DNA from: Podospora bellae-mahoneyi
Lineage: Eukaryota; Ascomycota; Sordariomycetes; Sordariales; Podosporaceae
NCBI RefSeq assembly: GCF_035222275.1
Contig: NC_085882.1
Coordinates: 503,501-567,500 of the forward strand
Length of the DNA: 64,000 bases
Direction: 5' to 3'
This document shows positions 38,075-49,502 of this stretch, one piece after another. The notes under the pieces were generated by a model, which worked only from the letters and a program-made list of their open reading frames with translations, was not told where the DNA came from and ran no database searches. Each line of letters starts with the position of its first letter. Position 1 is the first letter of the stretch. The position numbers and the translations under genes were made by a program.

Positions 38075-39291
38075 TGTATAGAACGAAGTTTAAAGGAGGT
38101 TGTTTCAAGATGTCAAAGGATCTTAGCAATATCAGACTCAGAGCAGAGAGATGAAATGGTGTCCAATGGGTATAAAGTGCTTGCAAAGCTTCAAGCGCTA
38201 TATTGCTTCAAAGTCACAAGGGATATTGGATATTTGAGAGCTGCAAGAGCTTCGAGCTCTCGTTTCTCTGCTTCATGTTATCCGGGGTCCATTGCGACGC
38301 TTCGTCTTACCTTTCTGGGTCGAACCTCGGCATCCTCCACTTTATTTGTGATCTTGGCTGGAGGAGCCCCACATGGCAGGGACAAGGGATCGGTGCTTGA
38401 AATCCGGGGAACTGGGTCAGCCTCAAGATTGCCCATCAGCTGAAGATATCAAGACCTCGACATCTGGCGACGAGACAATGAGCAGGTCAACTAACAGTTG
38501 TGGATGCATAGATGACAGGAAAAATCTAAAGTTCTGTAAAAGTCACAGGACAACAGCGGCAATCCAGTCCATCAGTTCTTTTATAGTGCAGGGCCTTGAG
38601 CTTCAACATTAGAGATGCGTAGAACCCCCAACAAGACAAGAACAACAACCCGGCGATACAGTTGAGCCAGGAGTGGAAATGTAGAAATATATCTGTTGAC
38701 GGGCAGGTCTTGGGACAGGGTTAGGTCGCCGTCATTCAAACAGAGATTACAGGAATGGCGGCGTATCGTAACTTGAAATTACACATGCATCTAAACCCTA
38801 GAGTACTCTGGCGGGGCGGAAAGGTTGCCAAAGCGGTGCACGCGCCCAAATCGTGTTGCATAGTCTGGTTAGCAGCCACAGCACGCGTCCGTTTGAACGT
38901 TAACCCCTCCCTCAATTTACGCGAGTTGGGGAAGGCTTCAGTTGGCAGGTTCCTTACCACGCCTTAACACATCTCTCCAACCACACTCCCACCAATGGCA
39001 GACCAAAACAATGGGCAGAGAGCCGAAGGGAAATTTTGCAGAATCATCGCTCGATGTCAGGAGTAGCTAACTCGACTTTTTTGCATCAATCAATTGAACC
39101 GTATTTCCCACCAGCCTTTGCCTGGCTTCCTCTTCCGTCCCCTTGCAGATTGCACACGCTCTCTACAAAGAAGACCACGACTCGCGACAGCTTTGTCAAA
39201 GACGAAGCCTTTCCATAACCACTCATTGTAACGCAGGAAGTCGAGACAAGTCATCAACGCCGGTTTCGGTCAAGCCGCTAGCGACAACAAC
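38075..39291. promoter_or_regulatory. Divergent region between SPS19-like and Rad60-like genes
   Basis: 1.2 kb with promoters for both flanking genes. Only short unrecognised frames are present. Confidence 0.45.
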
Positions 39292-40619
39292 ATGGCGCGT
39301 CTGCCTTTCGAGCGCAGGGAATCGCAACCAAAACCTGTGTTGCCTATTGCCTCCGGGTCCGAGGACGACGACGATGACGACGCTCTCTCTCTATTCCGAC
39401 ACTCGAAGCAGGTTTTCCCCAAAGTTATTCGCGAAGCAGAAGAAGAAAGCCGCGATAGAAGCAACGAAAGGAAGCGCAAAAGCTCGCTGTCGGAAGAAGA
39501 GGGTAATGAAAGAGTTCGGAGGAGGTAGGTTACAAAGGTGCTCAACTCTTGATCCGCGTTGCTGATCATTTTCATAGGAGAACCTCTTCCCCGGGGCTGT
39601 CCTCAAGTCCGCCCAAGCAAATGGCAGGCCTGGCTGATTCGGATGACGATGACGACGACCTCATCATGGACGTTAAAGGCAAAGGGAAAGAAGTTGTGAG
39701 GCCGACCAAGATAGTCACTCCCGTCAAGCCGCGCCACGCAGCGGTGTCAGCAACTCCTGTTGTAATGATTGACGACAGCGATAGTGATGACGCCCTGGAC
39801 AAGAAGCCGGTCAAAGCTGACCTGGATAGCGACGATGATTCCGATATCCAGGAATTCAGTCCCTTCGAGAAACAAGAGTCGCCCGATAGCCACGACGACG
39901 AGCTGCAAGAAATGATACGCAAGCAGCGAGAGAAGCTCGGAAGGGTCAAGGAAGATCTTGTGGTGCATATCTATGTCGATTCTCCCATTCCGAACATGAA
40001 GCCGATTCTAGTCCGGCGAAAGGCAAAGCAAGACATGGCACCCATCATACCCACCTGGATCGCAAAACAACGGGAAATAGGCCTGGACATTTCCAGCGAA
40101 GAACTCAACCTTTTTGTGACCTGGAAGAACAACAAGATATACACTCCGAACAGCGTTGCTTCGCTCAATCTCGACATAGATGAGGATGGCAATATCGTCT
40201 TAGGTGACGGGGAGGGCTACCGTATGTTGAGACAGGGTCCAGCGCTCCATATGCAAGTTTGGGATGAGGATAATTACAAGGACTTCCAGCAGTGGAAGGA
40301 CAAAGAAAGATCAGTCAGATACGGTCTCGTTGATTTGACCGAGGCAGATGATGCGGAGCCTGTTCCCGAGGAGCCAAAGAAGAAGGGGATCAAAGTGGTC
40401 CTCAAGGCCAAGGATCTCGAACCGCTCAAACTGTCCGTGCAAGAGGATACCACGGTGGGGACCATGATTGAGGCGTTCCGTCAGAAACGAGCAGTTGGTG
40501 ACGCGTGGCAGGTTTCGATATGGCTTGAGGGAGATGAGCTGGAGGAGGATGCTTTAGTGAAGGATACTGACATTGATCCCGATGAGCCGAACCAGTTTGA
40601 GGTTCATATGAAGAAGTAG
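39292..40619 (+). CDS. Rad60/Esc2-like SUMO-like-domain protein
   Basis: Genome-stability protein of the Rad60/Esc2/NIP45 family, which works with the SUMO pathway and Smc5-Smc6 at stalled forks. Exons are 39292-39524 and 39578-40619; 424 residues. Acidic Asp/Ser clusters fill the N-terminal half, including a likely SUMO-interacting motif (VVMIDDSDSDD). A first ubiquitin-like region spans about 215-325 (VVHIYVDSPIPNMKPILVRRKAKQDM ... LHMQVWD). The C-terminal Rad60-SLD (about 350-424) begins GIKVVLKAKD, contains VGTMIEAFRQKRA, and ends NQFEVHMKK. The 53-bp intron (GTAGGT...TAG) joins ERVRRR to TSSPG in frame. Start MARLPFERRESQPKP. Nuclear by family. Confidence 0.85.
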
Positions 40620-40865
40620 AGGTGTACTGATAAATAACTTGGAAGCTTGCAGCACGTCATCCGACAATAGTCTGCTAGCGGGCAAATAGATACCCGTATA
40701 TCTCTTCAAATATGACATATCTCATGAATTCTCTCTCGATTGCTTTTCCACGAAGCTGACACTATCATCAAAAACCATAGCTTTGTCGCCTTGCAACCGT
40801 ACCAACTCCTAAACGCCTGTCCCAAGTGCCCGTTTCCCCGTATCTGCCGACCCTAACCAACAGTT

Positions 40866-41852
40866 CTAAAATCTCTCCTTCATTCTCCCAGCAATAATTC
40901 TCAGACTGTTGAAGGCCTTGCCTGGTTGTTGACCAAGCACCAATGAAACGATGCTAAAGCGAGCTGTTAGTCCGGCACGTTCTCGACTTGGCAGTTGGGA
41001 AAACAAAACGGGGGCCGCATACCTTTCGCGAGCCATGCCAATATTCTCAAACGCACCGAGAATATGCACCCTTGACCCAGCAAGCACCACGCGTGTCTTT
41101 GTGGCATTCTCAATCGCAAACTTCATCTTCCCGTCCTTGCCTGCAATACGACCGATAGCACGTCCGAGCGCGTCAGGCCCAAGCGTTTGCTTCACATCCT
41201 TGATATCGAATGACTGAATGTAGAGCGAATCGAGGCGGAGCAGGGCAATCGCATCGTCAATATCGAACCCCATGGCGAACGCCGAGATGAAGTCAGCGCC
41301 CATCTGGAGAGCCTCGTTGCTGACGGTGGCCCTGTTGGATCGGAGCTCTACGCGCTTGTCCTTGATGTTCATGCGCACCTGGAGCTTGCAGTGGTCCACG
41401 AGCGGGGGATAAATCTGGACTGTGTATTAGCATCTCCCAGCCCCTCTCGTTGTAAATCTGGGGGTGTATGTGACGCACCTTTGTCCAATTGCTCTTGAGA
41501 GCAGACATGCGATTTGGTGGAATAGGGATCTTCCTTGTCTCTACACGACGGACAGGATCCTGAAAACGGAGGACAAGTCGTCAGTTGACTATCCTTCGGT
41601 GCTTCGGCCAATGAGCGCTTGTTCGTCGCAACATACCACATCTCTTCCTGGCGCAAACCTCGGTCGCCCCTCCTCGTCGACCACCATCTCACTCTCCTCG
41701 CCGTTTGCTGGGGGCGCGGCAGCAGCTGGGTCTGTCAGGCCGGTGGCATCTTGAATGTCGAGAATGAGCTCCTCCTCCTGCTCGGTCTGGATGGGAATGG
41801 TGGTGTTTTTGGAGGCCGCAGTCGACTGGAGGAGCGCTGTGGGCGCAGGCAT
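40866..41852 (-). CDS. pno1: Ribosome assembly factor PNO1 (Dim2)
   Basis: KH-domain RNA-binding factor required for 18S rRNA maturation and 40S assembly; recruits Dim1 and Nob1. Nucleolar and cytoplasmic. Exons are 41852-41637, 41559-41479, 41414-41023 and 40953-40866; 258 residues, the usual family length. It begins MPAPTALLQ, has an acidic middle (EQEEELILDIQD), then RKIPIPPNRMSALKSNW, IYPPLVDHCKLQVRMNIKDKRVELR and the KH core GPDALGRAIGRIAGKDGKMKFAIENATKTRVVLAGS. It ends IVSLVLGQQPGKAFNSLRIIAGRMKERF. All three introns are short GT-AG. The start follows the family; the frame is open upstream but lacks an ATG. It is divergent from mdm31 across 520 bp. Confidence 0.95.
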
Positions 41853-42374
41853 TTTGACGTTGATTCTGGTATGAGACTGTGGTCGCAAAAGACTGTGAGT
41901 GTGACGGCAACAAGGCTCGAGAAAAAACTTATCGTCGGTCGTTATCGCTGATGGATGGCTGTCGAGTTTGCAGAGGCCTATCCGCCTTTTTTTTGAATGG
42001 TGGGGTTGAATTCTGTAGACTTTCGTGGACCCACCATTGGTATCTGGGGCTTATCGATTGGTTTTCGTCGATGCCAAGCAAGCGGCACACCCAGCAGCGA
42101 TCCTTGTCCCACAGGCTGGGGCTCCGAGCTTAGCGTCATTCACTGACAAGGCTTTCAAGCGCGGCCGCTTTCCAAGGTTCCCGCTGCATTTCTTCACTTT
42201 TTGACTTCAACTCCAGAAAAAAAGTGGCCGCGCTCCGGCACAGTTGCAACTCCTCTTCGCCCTTTCCCCCCTTGTTTAAAGAGTCGACAAGGCCCTCTTT
42301 GGCCATGACTTGAGCTCTGCTGGCCCGTCGAGCTCCTGCTGCCCCCCGCCTGTGTCTCAGCATGCCTTTCAACA
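41853..42374. promoter_or_regulatory. Bidirectional promoter of pno1 and mdm31
   Basis: 522 bp shared by two housekeeping genes. A 7-codon upstream ORF (42362-42385) overlaps the mdm31 start. No TATA box was seen. Confidence 0.5.
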
Positions 42375-44718
42375 ATGACATCTAGCGCCGCAACGACCCA
42401 ACTGGGCCGTCATCTTTGGGGCTCGATCCGAGATTCCGTCACCATTTTCGCAGCGAGGCTACCACAACGCCCGCCGAAGCCAACCCGCACGCGGTTTGGC
42501 CAACTCTGCCAGCCCTTCCACCCCGCAAATCCGAGTCACACTTCGCCATTGATTCATCCAGCGAAGAGCTTCTCGAGGGCTTATTCTTCAAGAGCAGCCC
42601 GACCTCCCCCCAGAAAAAGCTGCACCTCCGGGTGTTTGCTCCTCCTGGGATTATCACCCAGTCCATCTTCAACAAACGCAGTGGTGACGACATGCGCTCG
42701 CAACACAAGCCAAAAGGCCCAGCTGAGCTATTTGGCACGGCAGATATGGAAACAGAGTCGCCAACCCCGCAATGACCGGGGCGAAGTGAGCATCATCGGG
42801 AGGAGGGGCAAGAGCTCCAGCACCAACCGAGACGGCGATAGGAACAATGTCACCGGTCAACCACCACCAAGGACTGAGGTCGAGAAACCACAAAACGGCC
42901 CTCCAAAAATACCCGAATCTGAGCTCAGTGAAGCCGAAAGTATCGCGGATTCCATGTCCAAATATTTGCACCTTCCAAAGATGCCGCATAGACCGACGAA
43001 AGAGGAGCTTCTTGCAGCGACGAATGGGTTTCTTCAACGACTAAGAGTGCGGTTCAAATGGTTTTCCATCAGGAGTATGCGGCCATGGAATGCAGATGAA
43101 TGGGGAGCTTTTGTGTCGTGGTTCTTGTTCGGGCATCTTGTCTGGATCTTGGTTGGGACCACTACCTTCTTCTCCCTTATCATTCTGTTTATTAATACCG
43201 TCTTTGCTCAGGGTAGGCTTTTTCCGTATATTTCTGATTTGCAAGACACGATACTGATAGGCATGTTCAGAAACGCTCGCGAAATGGATTGGCGACTACC
43301 TTACTCAGTCTGCAGGACTTACGGTTGTTTTCGAGTCGGCTATTGTCCCGAGATGGAAGGATGGCGTCATCACCTTCCGGAATGTGTTCGTTTCTCGGAG
43401 GCCAGGCCAGCACGGCAAGTCGACTGTCAAGAAGGGTTCCTCCAATGCTGCAGCTGAGGCGGCAGCCGCAAGACAAACGGCACTGGAGGAAGAGGCAGAT
43501 GATGGCAACTATACGCAATTCGACGTGACCATTGATACCGTCAACGTCACCTTATCGTTTCTAAAATGGTGGAACGGGAAAGGGCTGCTCAGGGATGTAG
43601 AGGTCAAGGGTGTTCGAGGTGTAATCGACAGGACCTCGGTTGTCTGGGGCGATGAGGAAGTTGACCCTCTGACTTTCAGACACGAACATAACCCCGGCGA
43701 CTTCGAGCTTGATTATTTCAAGATGGAAGATCTTCTCGTTACGGTACATCAGCCCGGCGGATTCCGGCCCTTTTCCGTTTCGATATTCTCGTGCGAGCTC
43801 CCTCAGCTTCGAAAACAGTGGCTCTTTTACGACTTCCTCTCCGCCTCGCACATGTCAGGTGCGTTTGACGGCTCCCTGTTCACGATCCACCCTCGACAGA
43901 TACACGGTATTTCAGCCGCCGCCGCAGAGGACCGGAGACAGGACGAGTTTGGCGCATCATCTGCGTGGAAGAAATTCTCTCGTTTACGCATTGACGGTCT
44001 CAAGATCGACCACCTGAACCGCGGAGTGGAAGGTCCGTTTGGGTGGATTTATGAAGGAAATGTCGACATCGTAGCCGATGTCATGTTTCCAGCTGATCCC
44101 GCCGAAGGGATTGGCAAAGTTGTGGCCGAGTTCTATGACAAAATGGAAGAAGCCGTCACGAGTAACCGGTACCTACAGATATTGGACACCAATGGCACCC
44201 GTCGCCGAGAACGAGAACAAAACATCATCAACAACTCAAGGCCTTACTCGGTACGTCATGACGAGAATCTGCTGTCTGGAGAGAACCCATCCGCTCCCCT
44301 TCCGGCATCCTCTCACCACCACCCGCCCCCCTCACAAGAAGAGGTTCCCGGGTATCTGGTCATGGACTTGCGCATCCATCTTAACAATGTGCGCGCCGCC
44401 GTTCCTCTTTTCAATAATCCGCACATTAGCTATGTCAACCAAGCTCTAGTGCGCCCGATTGTTGCCTACATCAACGCCAAGCGCACATATATTCCCGTAA
44501 ACTGCCGCATCGTGAAGCGCGTAACCGACTTCGATGGTTCCTGGACGGTCTGGGACTGTGGTCTGATGGATGACACGAGCGCAGAGGTTTACTCTGCGTT
44601 TGCGTACAATGTCGAGGACCAGCAGAGCCGAGTTCGCCGGTTCAAACGGGTTGGACTGTGGACTGTCAGTCTTGTTGTTCATGCTCTGCTTGCTGGCGTG
44701 GCGGGCGATTACATGTAG
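42375..44718 (+). CDS. mdm31: Mitochondrial inner-membrane protein Mdm31
   Basis: Protein of the Mdm31/Mdm32 family, needed for mitochondrial shape, inheritance and lipid homeostasis; inner membrane. Exons are 42375-43212 and 43271-44718; 761 residues. The Arg/Ser/Pro-rich N-terminus (for example PAKSFSRAYSSRAARPPPRK) looks like a mitochondrial presequence. A hydrophobic segment (FVSWFLFGHLVWILVGTTTF plus SLIILFINTVFA) lies near residues 245-280. The intermembrane domain follows (FESAIVPRWKDGVITFRNVF, LLRDVEVKGVRGVIDR, HMSGAFDGSLFTIHPRQ), with a second hydrophobic segment at the C-terminus (VSLVVHALLAGVAGDYM). The 58-bp intron (GTAGGC...CAG) joins TVFAQ to ETLAKWIGDY. The N-terminal ~150 residues are poorly conserved and could hold another small intron. 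Confidence 0.88.
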
Positions 44719-45756
44719 CCTATGAACGATACCTATTTAACGATTAATATCTTCTCTTTTTCTCTGCCCGATGGTGATTCCACCCAGGCATGAGATATGT
44801 ATCACTAAAACAAAAGGGGGTTGGATTCCGGCGGGATGGTACGGACTTTTAAATACACTGGCTGGTGGGACTGCATCATTACGTTTCAGGGCATATTGGC
44901 GGGTGGGTTTGGGATAACTGGAGGAGTTTTTTAGCTGTTTTTCCTCTATAGCGATCAGACTCACTCGGGGCGTTGTGGTTACTCTTTTGGGGACTTGGTT
45001 TTCACGTCCGTCATCATGTCACGATGCGAAATGACTGGTGGAGTCGAGGGGAAACAGTTGCTAACCGTCGAGCTGTATCAAATACATGACAGAGGGAGCG
45101 GAATAAATAAGGTTCAGCAGCATTGTAGTGTGCCCCGTCTTATCACTGGCATCAATGATAGATTTGAATACATTTAGTAAGGACTCTGGAGAAGAAAAGG
45201 GGCAACATGCACGTGTGTCGGCCCTAGGACAACTCGAGGGTATCGTGAAAAAACCTATCAACAAACATGAGCTCAGTTGATAAAAGCCAAATTGTCTATG
45301 ATGATGCGGTAAATTCAACCACGGAGCCTGCCATACCACCTCTTGCTTCACAGATTTTGAGCTATCTTGATATTTCCCCATTGCTCCGCTGATCTATGTT
45401 CGTTCTGGCTGTCTAGATAACCATCCAAACGCCTTCAATACCGCCGCTCTCTCGTACTGAACTAGCCGCTGGCTGAATGACAAATTCCCTCCCGAGCTAC
45501 ACTCCCAGGCCCATTCCAAATTTTGTTGTACTGTACATGCCAAACTCTCCCCGGCCTTGACGCGGTGGATAGGGGTCGGCAGCATCTCCCATCATGTTCT
45601 GGCCCGGCTTCTCCAGTGCGCAGGTTTTCCATCTGCCAGGTAACCCTATTGAGCTTCTTGTGTCCCAAAGCCCAATCTCTCGCCTGGCATTGAATGTCAA
45701 AGTCTGTGACGATGGCGGAATGAAGCGGCAGGCTGCTCATTCATTCGGGGGAGCTT
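44719..45756. other. Convergent 3' region
   Basis: 1.0 kb between mdm31 and the eIF3j gene, holding their 3' ends. No recognisable gene, only short frames. Confidence 0.5.
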
Positions 45757-46888
45757 TCACATAAAGTCATCACTGGAGAGTAATTGTGTTAGCCAGCGTC
45801 TGTGCATTACCACGGCAAAAAATGTTGAGGACTTACTCTCCAAAGGCCTCATCATCATCGTAGGTAGCGGTATCTTGAGCAACACCACCGCCACGGGACA
45901 CACCCGCCAGAGAGGTCTTGGTCTTGGCAGCCTTGGTCTTCTTGCCGCCCTTCTCGGCCGCCTTCTCCTCCTTCAGCTTCTCGTTGCTGAGGGCTGTCAG
46001 GGCGCTAGCGACCTTCTTGATCTCGTCAGACTTGCAGTCCTTGATGATCTGCTTGAAGTACTCTTGGGCAAAGTTGACGAAGTGGGCCTTCTTGGCGTTG
46101 GAGGCGAGGAGAGGAGCTGTCGCGTTGCGGAGGGTCTCGAACTGGCCCTTGGTGAGTGGGTTGAAGATTGGCAGGGTCGAGAGATCGATGGTGTTGTTGG
46201 GGTCGCTTCCGGGGAGCTGGACAACGCTGGCGGAGGCGTTGGCCTTGCGGCCGCTGCTGATGCCGATGGCGCCAAAGAGATCCTGGGCGTGGGCAAGATC
46301 GGCTTCCTTCTCGGTGCGACGGAGACGCTCACGCTTCTGGGCCTCGGTTTCGCCGTCGCTCTCGGATTCCTCCGCGAGCTGGCGGGCGCGCTCGGCCTGG
46401 CGCTCGGCGATGCGCTGGGCCTTGCTCTTCTTGTTGGCAGCGGCTTCGGCTTCGGCCTTGGCCTTGGCTTCGGCAGCCTTCTTTGCCTTCTCGCGCTCTA
46501 CCTCGGAGTCCTCGGCGGCGTCCCAGGAGTCTAGGACATCGCTGTCCTCGGCCTCCTCATCGTCGAACTTGCGGCGGCCGACGGGGGCAGCGGTGGTTGG
46601 GGCCTCGGTGCCGGAGCTAGACTCCTCCTCTTCATCGTCTATAAAACAATAAGCAGGGTCAGCTTGCGGCTACTATGAGGATATGGGTTGCGAAATCATG
46701 GCTGCGGACAGTGTCGTCTGTCGCGATGCAAATTGAACAAATCTGAACCCTTGCTCAATCCTTGCCGCGGGGTCGTGTATCACCATGGAGGGGTAACTCA
46801 GACGTGGCTTTTCGCGCATCGATCGCGGGGTGATTTTGCGAAAAGAAATGCTTGCTCACTTACCCCACCGCTTGTTTGGTCCAGGCAT
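45757..46888 (-). CDS. hcr1: Translation initiation factor eIF3 subunit J (Hcr1)
   Basis: Loosely bound eIF3 subunit that helps 40S-subunit binding, start-codon selection and ribosome recycling; cytosolic. Exons are 46888-46864, 46638-45837 and 45772-45757; 280 residues. It starts MPGPNKRWDDEEEE, followed by the motif KFDDEEAEDSDVLDSWDAAEDSEVE. A long Lys/Ala/Glu coiled-coil (KAKKAAEAKAKAEAEAAANK) comes next, then the conserved core DLFGAIG, NPLTKGQFETLRNA and HFVNFAQEYFKQIIKDCKSDEIKKVAS. It ends YDDDEAFGDDDFM, a typical eIF3j terminus supplied by a five-codon last exon. The first intron is 225 bp, longer than most here. Divergent from the alternative oxidase gene. Confidence 0.93.
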
Positions 46889-47976
46889 GTTGATGGTGTT
46901 GTTATTTGCTGTACTGCAAAAGAGCGATGTCTGGTAAAATCTAGCGTGAGGGAAGGATTTCTAAGAAGTGGAACGGTTTATGTGCTTCTTCTGGACGGCC
47001 TGCGCAAAAGGTTGTTGCGGTGGATCAGGTTTCCAGCAGCAAGGTTGGGCAGCAGAAAAGGGGGGAAAAAAAGATGGTGTCGCCGTTCGTGGTGGAGGGC
47101 TACCAATTTAGGTTCCAGGTTGTGCGCACTCCAGCGATGCCCCCCAAGTTTCACAGTGTCCAGGTTTGCTCCCAAACAGCGGCCCCCCACTATTTGATAT
47201 TTACCTTCTAAGGTCAATATGGATACAGCGGCTTCAAGCTTCCATCAACATCCATCCACTCGCATCCGGCTGCCACCTCTTTGAACGGCACTGGGACCTA
47301 ATGTATCACAATGGCTCCCACTTAGCATTGTCCCTGCTCATCTGAGTGAATGTCCTGCAAATTGCCAAACAATGACAGGTATCCTTGCAACAGCCTCACC
47401 TGGTTCAGTTGGGACGAGTCATGGCTTGGCAAGAGAATCGGTTGACTAAGTCGATTCCATTCACGGGTCATCGCGGAAGTTCAGTGTCGAAGTCCAAAGA
47501 GCATATGACTGCACGTGGGAGTAGGGGGAAGCCGGGCGGCAGGTTTGGGTTTGCTGCATGGCTTTTAATCATATCGTCTTTCGGCTATCAAAGTTGACGT
47601 CACGGTGTAGAATGTGTAGAATGACTTCTTCCATGGGCCAGATATCACCATCTCCAATGGTTCCAAACAACCGCATGATGCTCAGTAACTACATTATTCT
47701 GCGGCTTCTAAGGTGCTGAGTCACCGGGTCGGCTGCTTCTATTTCTTCTGAGATAGCAATCTCACGCCGGAGGAGAAACAATGACAGGGCAAAGCTGACC
47801 CGAGAGATCCCGACCACGCCCAAAAATACCTGCGTCCAGCTGACTGGCCAGCACAGCCTTACGAGCTCTCCCAACATATTTCGTGGTCAAAGATAGGCCA
47901 ACTCCTTGTCCTGTCGGGCCGGGTGTTTGTCGACCAGTTGGATCTTGTTCCGCTGCCGTCTCAGGAAATGCCGCCG

Positions 47977-47989
47977 CCGAGGCTGGCCG
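47977..47989 (-). promoter_or_regulatory. Alternative-oxidase-induction-type motif, copy 1
   Basis: CCGAGGCTGGCCG on the plus strand, which reads CGG-N7-CGG on the minus strand. In Neurospora such a pair forms the alternative oxidase induction motif bound by the zinc-cluster factors AOD2/AOD5. Assignment here rests on spacing and position about 285-295 bp before the ATG. Confidence 0.5.
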
Positions 47990-48051
47990 TACTGTTTCCA
48001 CGGAGAATTACCGCTTCTGTTGATAGAAGGGCACAGGAGGATGGGAGTCAC

Positions 48052-48064
48052 CGGACGAACCCGG
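48052..48064 (+). promoter_or_regulatory. Alternative-oxidase-induction-type motif, copy 2
   Basis: CGGACGAACCCGG is two CGG triplets separated by exactly seven bases, 100 bp upstream of the TATA box and about 210 bp before the ATG. It matches the Neurospora aod-1 induction motif layout. Confidence 0.55.
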
Positions 48065-48163
48065 AGTGTGTTGAAGCTCGTATCAGTATCCCATGTGAGA
48101 TTCCTACGATTTGTTTGATTAATACTCGGGGTTGGTATTCCTTGTCGAGGTTTCTGGGGGCCA

Positions 48164-48169
48164 TATAAA
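48164..48169 (+). promoter_or_regulatory. TATA box of the alternative oxidase gene
   Basis: TATAAA 104 bp upstream of the start codon, in line with a tightly regulated gene. Confidence 0.5.
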
Positions 48170-48272
48170 CCAGTAGAATAGCCACTTCAAGGATGAAGGC
48201 GTCTCCTAATCAGCCTTCTTCAACGAACACAGATTCCCTTGGAAACCTTGATATATTCTTACCCACACCACA

Positions 48273-49502
48273 ATGATATCGTCCAAAACTAGCAACCGCA
48301 TATGCCTCTGCTCCCCACAGCAAACGGCACGGATCACTAGGATTGTTGTCTCCTCTCGCCCAGTTTATCTGACGGGGCTTGGTTATCCGGTTTCCCTTCG
48401 ACTCAGCTCAGCTGTATCTCAGTCCTCCTCCGAACACACCCGCAGCTTTTCATCCACAAGGGCTGCTCATCTGAAGGATTTCTTCCCGGTGAAGGAGACG
48501 GCCTATATACGGAAGACACCGCCAGCATGGCCTCACCATGGTTATACCGAAGAGGAAATGTTGGCAGTGGTGCCTCAACACCGAAAACCCGGATCACTCA
48601 GTGATTGGCTTGCCTGGAAGCTGGTCCGTCTGTGTCGGTAAGTCAAAGTTTTATACTTGGAATATCCGAAGTCTTTGTTCGGAGGAACATGCCCTAAATC
48701 ATATATCCAGATGGGGAACAGACATCGCCACCGGCATAAAGCCCGAACAGCAAGTCGACAAGTCAAACCCAACCACTGCTGTGGCGGCACAGAAGCCGCT
48801 GACAGAAGCTCAATGGGTAAGTAACCACACCTATGGCAAAACCCATCCTCCCGGCTCCAGAAGATATCCTAACCAGGCCAGCTTGTTCGGTTCATTTTTC
48901 TCGAATCCATTGCCGGCGTCCCTGGAATGGTGGCAGGTATGCTACGGCACCTTGAGAGCCTCAGACGCCTCAAACGGGACAATGGCTGGATCGAAACCTT
49001 GCTCGAGGAGTCATACAATGAAAGAATGCATCTTCTCACCTTTATGAAGATGTGCGAGCCAGGCTGGTTCATGAAGACGATGATTCTCGGGGCGCAGGGT
49101 GTCTTCTTCAACGCCATGTTCCTGAGCTACTTGATCTCGCCACGAATTACACACCGTTTCGTTGGCTACCTCGAGGAGGAAGCGGTCCACACCTATACTC
49201 GATGTATCCGGGAGATTGAACAAGGCGATCTTCCCAAGTGGTCTGATCCGAACTTCCAGATTCCCGATCTTGCTGTCACGTACTGGAAGATGCCCGAGGG
49301 AAAACGGACCATGAGGGATCTTATCCTTTACATTCGTGCCGATGAGGCAGTTCACCGCGGTGTGAACCACACCTTGAGCAACCTCAACCACAAGGAGGAT
49401 CCCAATCCTTTCGTCAGCGACTACAAGTGCGATGCTGACCATCAACGACCCAACCCGGCGCTCAAGCCGACTGGGTTTGAGCGGAGCGAGGTCATTGGTT
49501 GA
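48273..49502 (+). CDS. aox: Mitochondrial alternative oxidase
   Basis: Di-iron ubiquinol oxidase of the inner mitochondrial membrane that bypasses complexes III and IV and lowers ROS. Exons are 48273-48637, 48711-48816 and 48882-49502; 363 residues, normal for fungi. The N-terminal ~65 residues are Ser/Arg-rich ([15 protein letters not shown]), a mitochondrial presequence. The four-helix core has [10 protein letters not shown] (Glu near 165), NERMHLL (Glu 204, His 207), [13 protein letters not shown] and [16 protein letters not shown], which together supply the iron ligands. The C-terminus [16 protein letters not shown] is family-like. Introns are 73 and 65 bp with GT-AG ends. An upstream ORF ends in an ATGA overlap with this start. 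The promoter carries two CGG-N7-CGG motifs. Nothing is missing from the catalytic core. Confidence 0.97.

Larger units (their letters stand above)
46889..48272. promoter_or_regulatory. Divergent region between eIF3j and alternative oxidase genes
   Basis: 1.4 kb. The half nearer the oxidase holds two CGG-N7-CGG motifs (47977-47989 and 48052-48064), a TATAAA box (48164-48169) and an upstream ORF (48193-48276). Confidence 0.6.
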
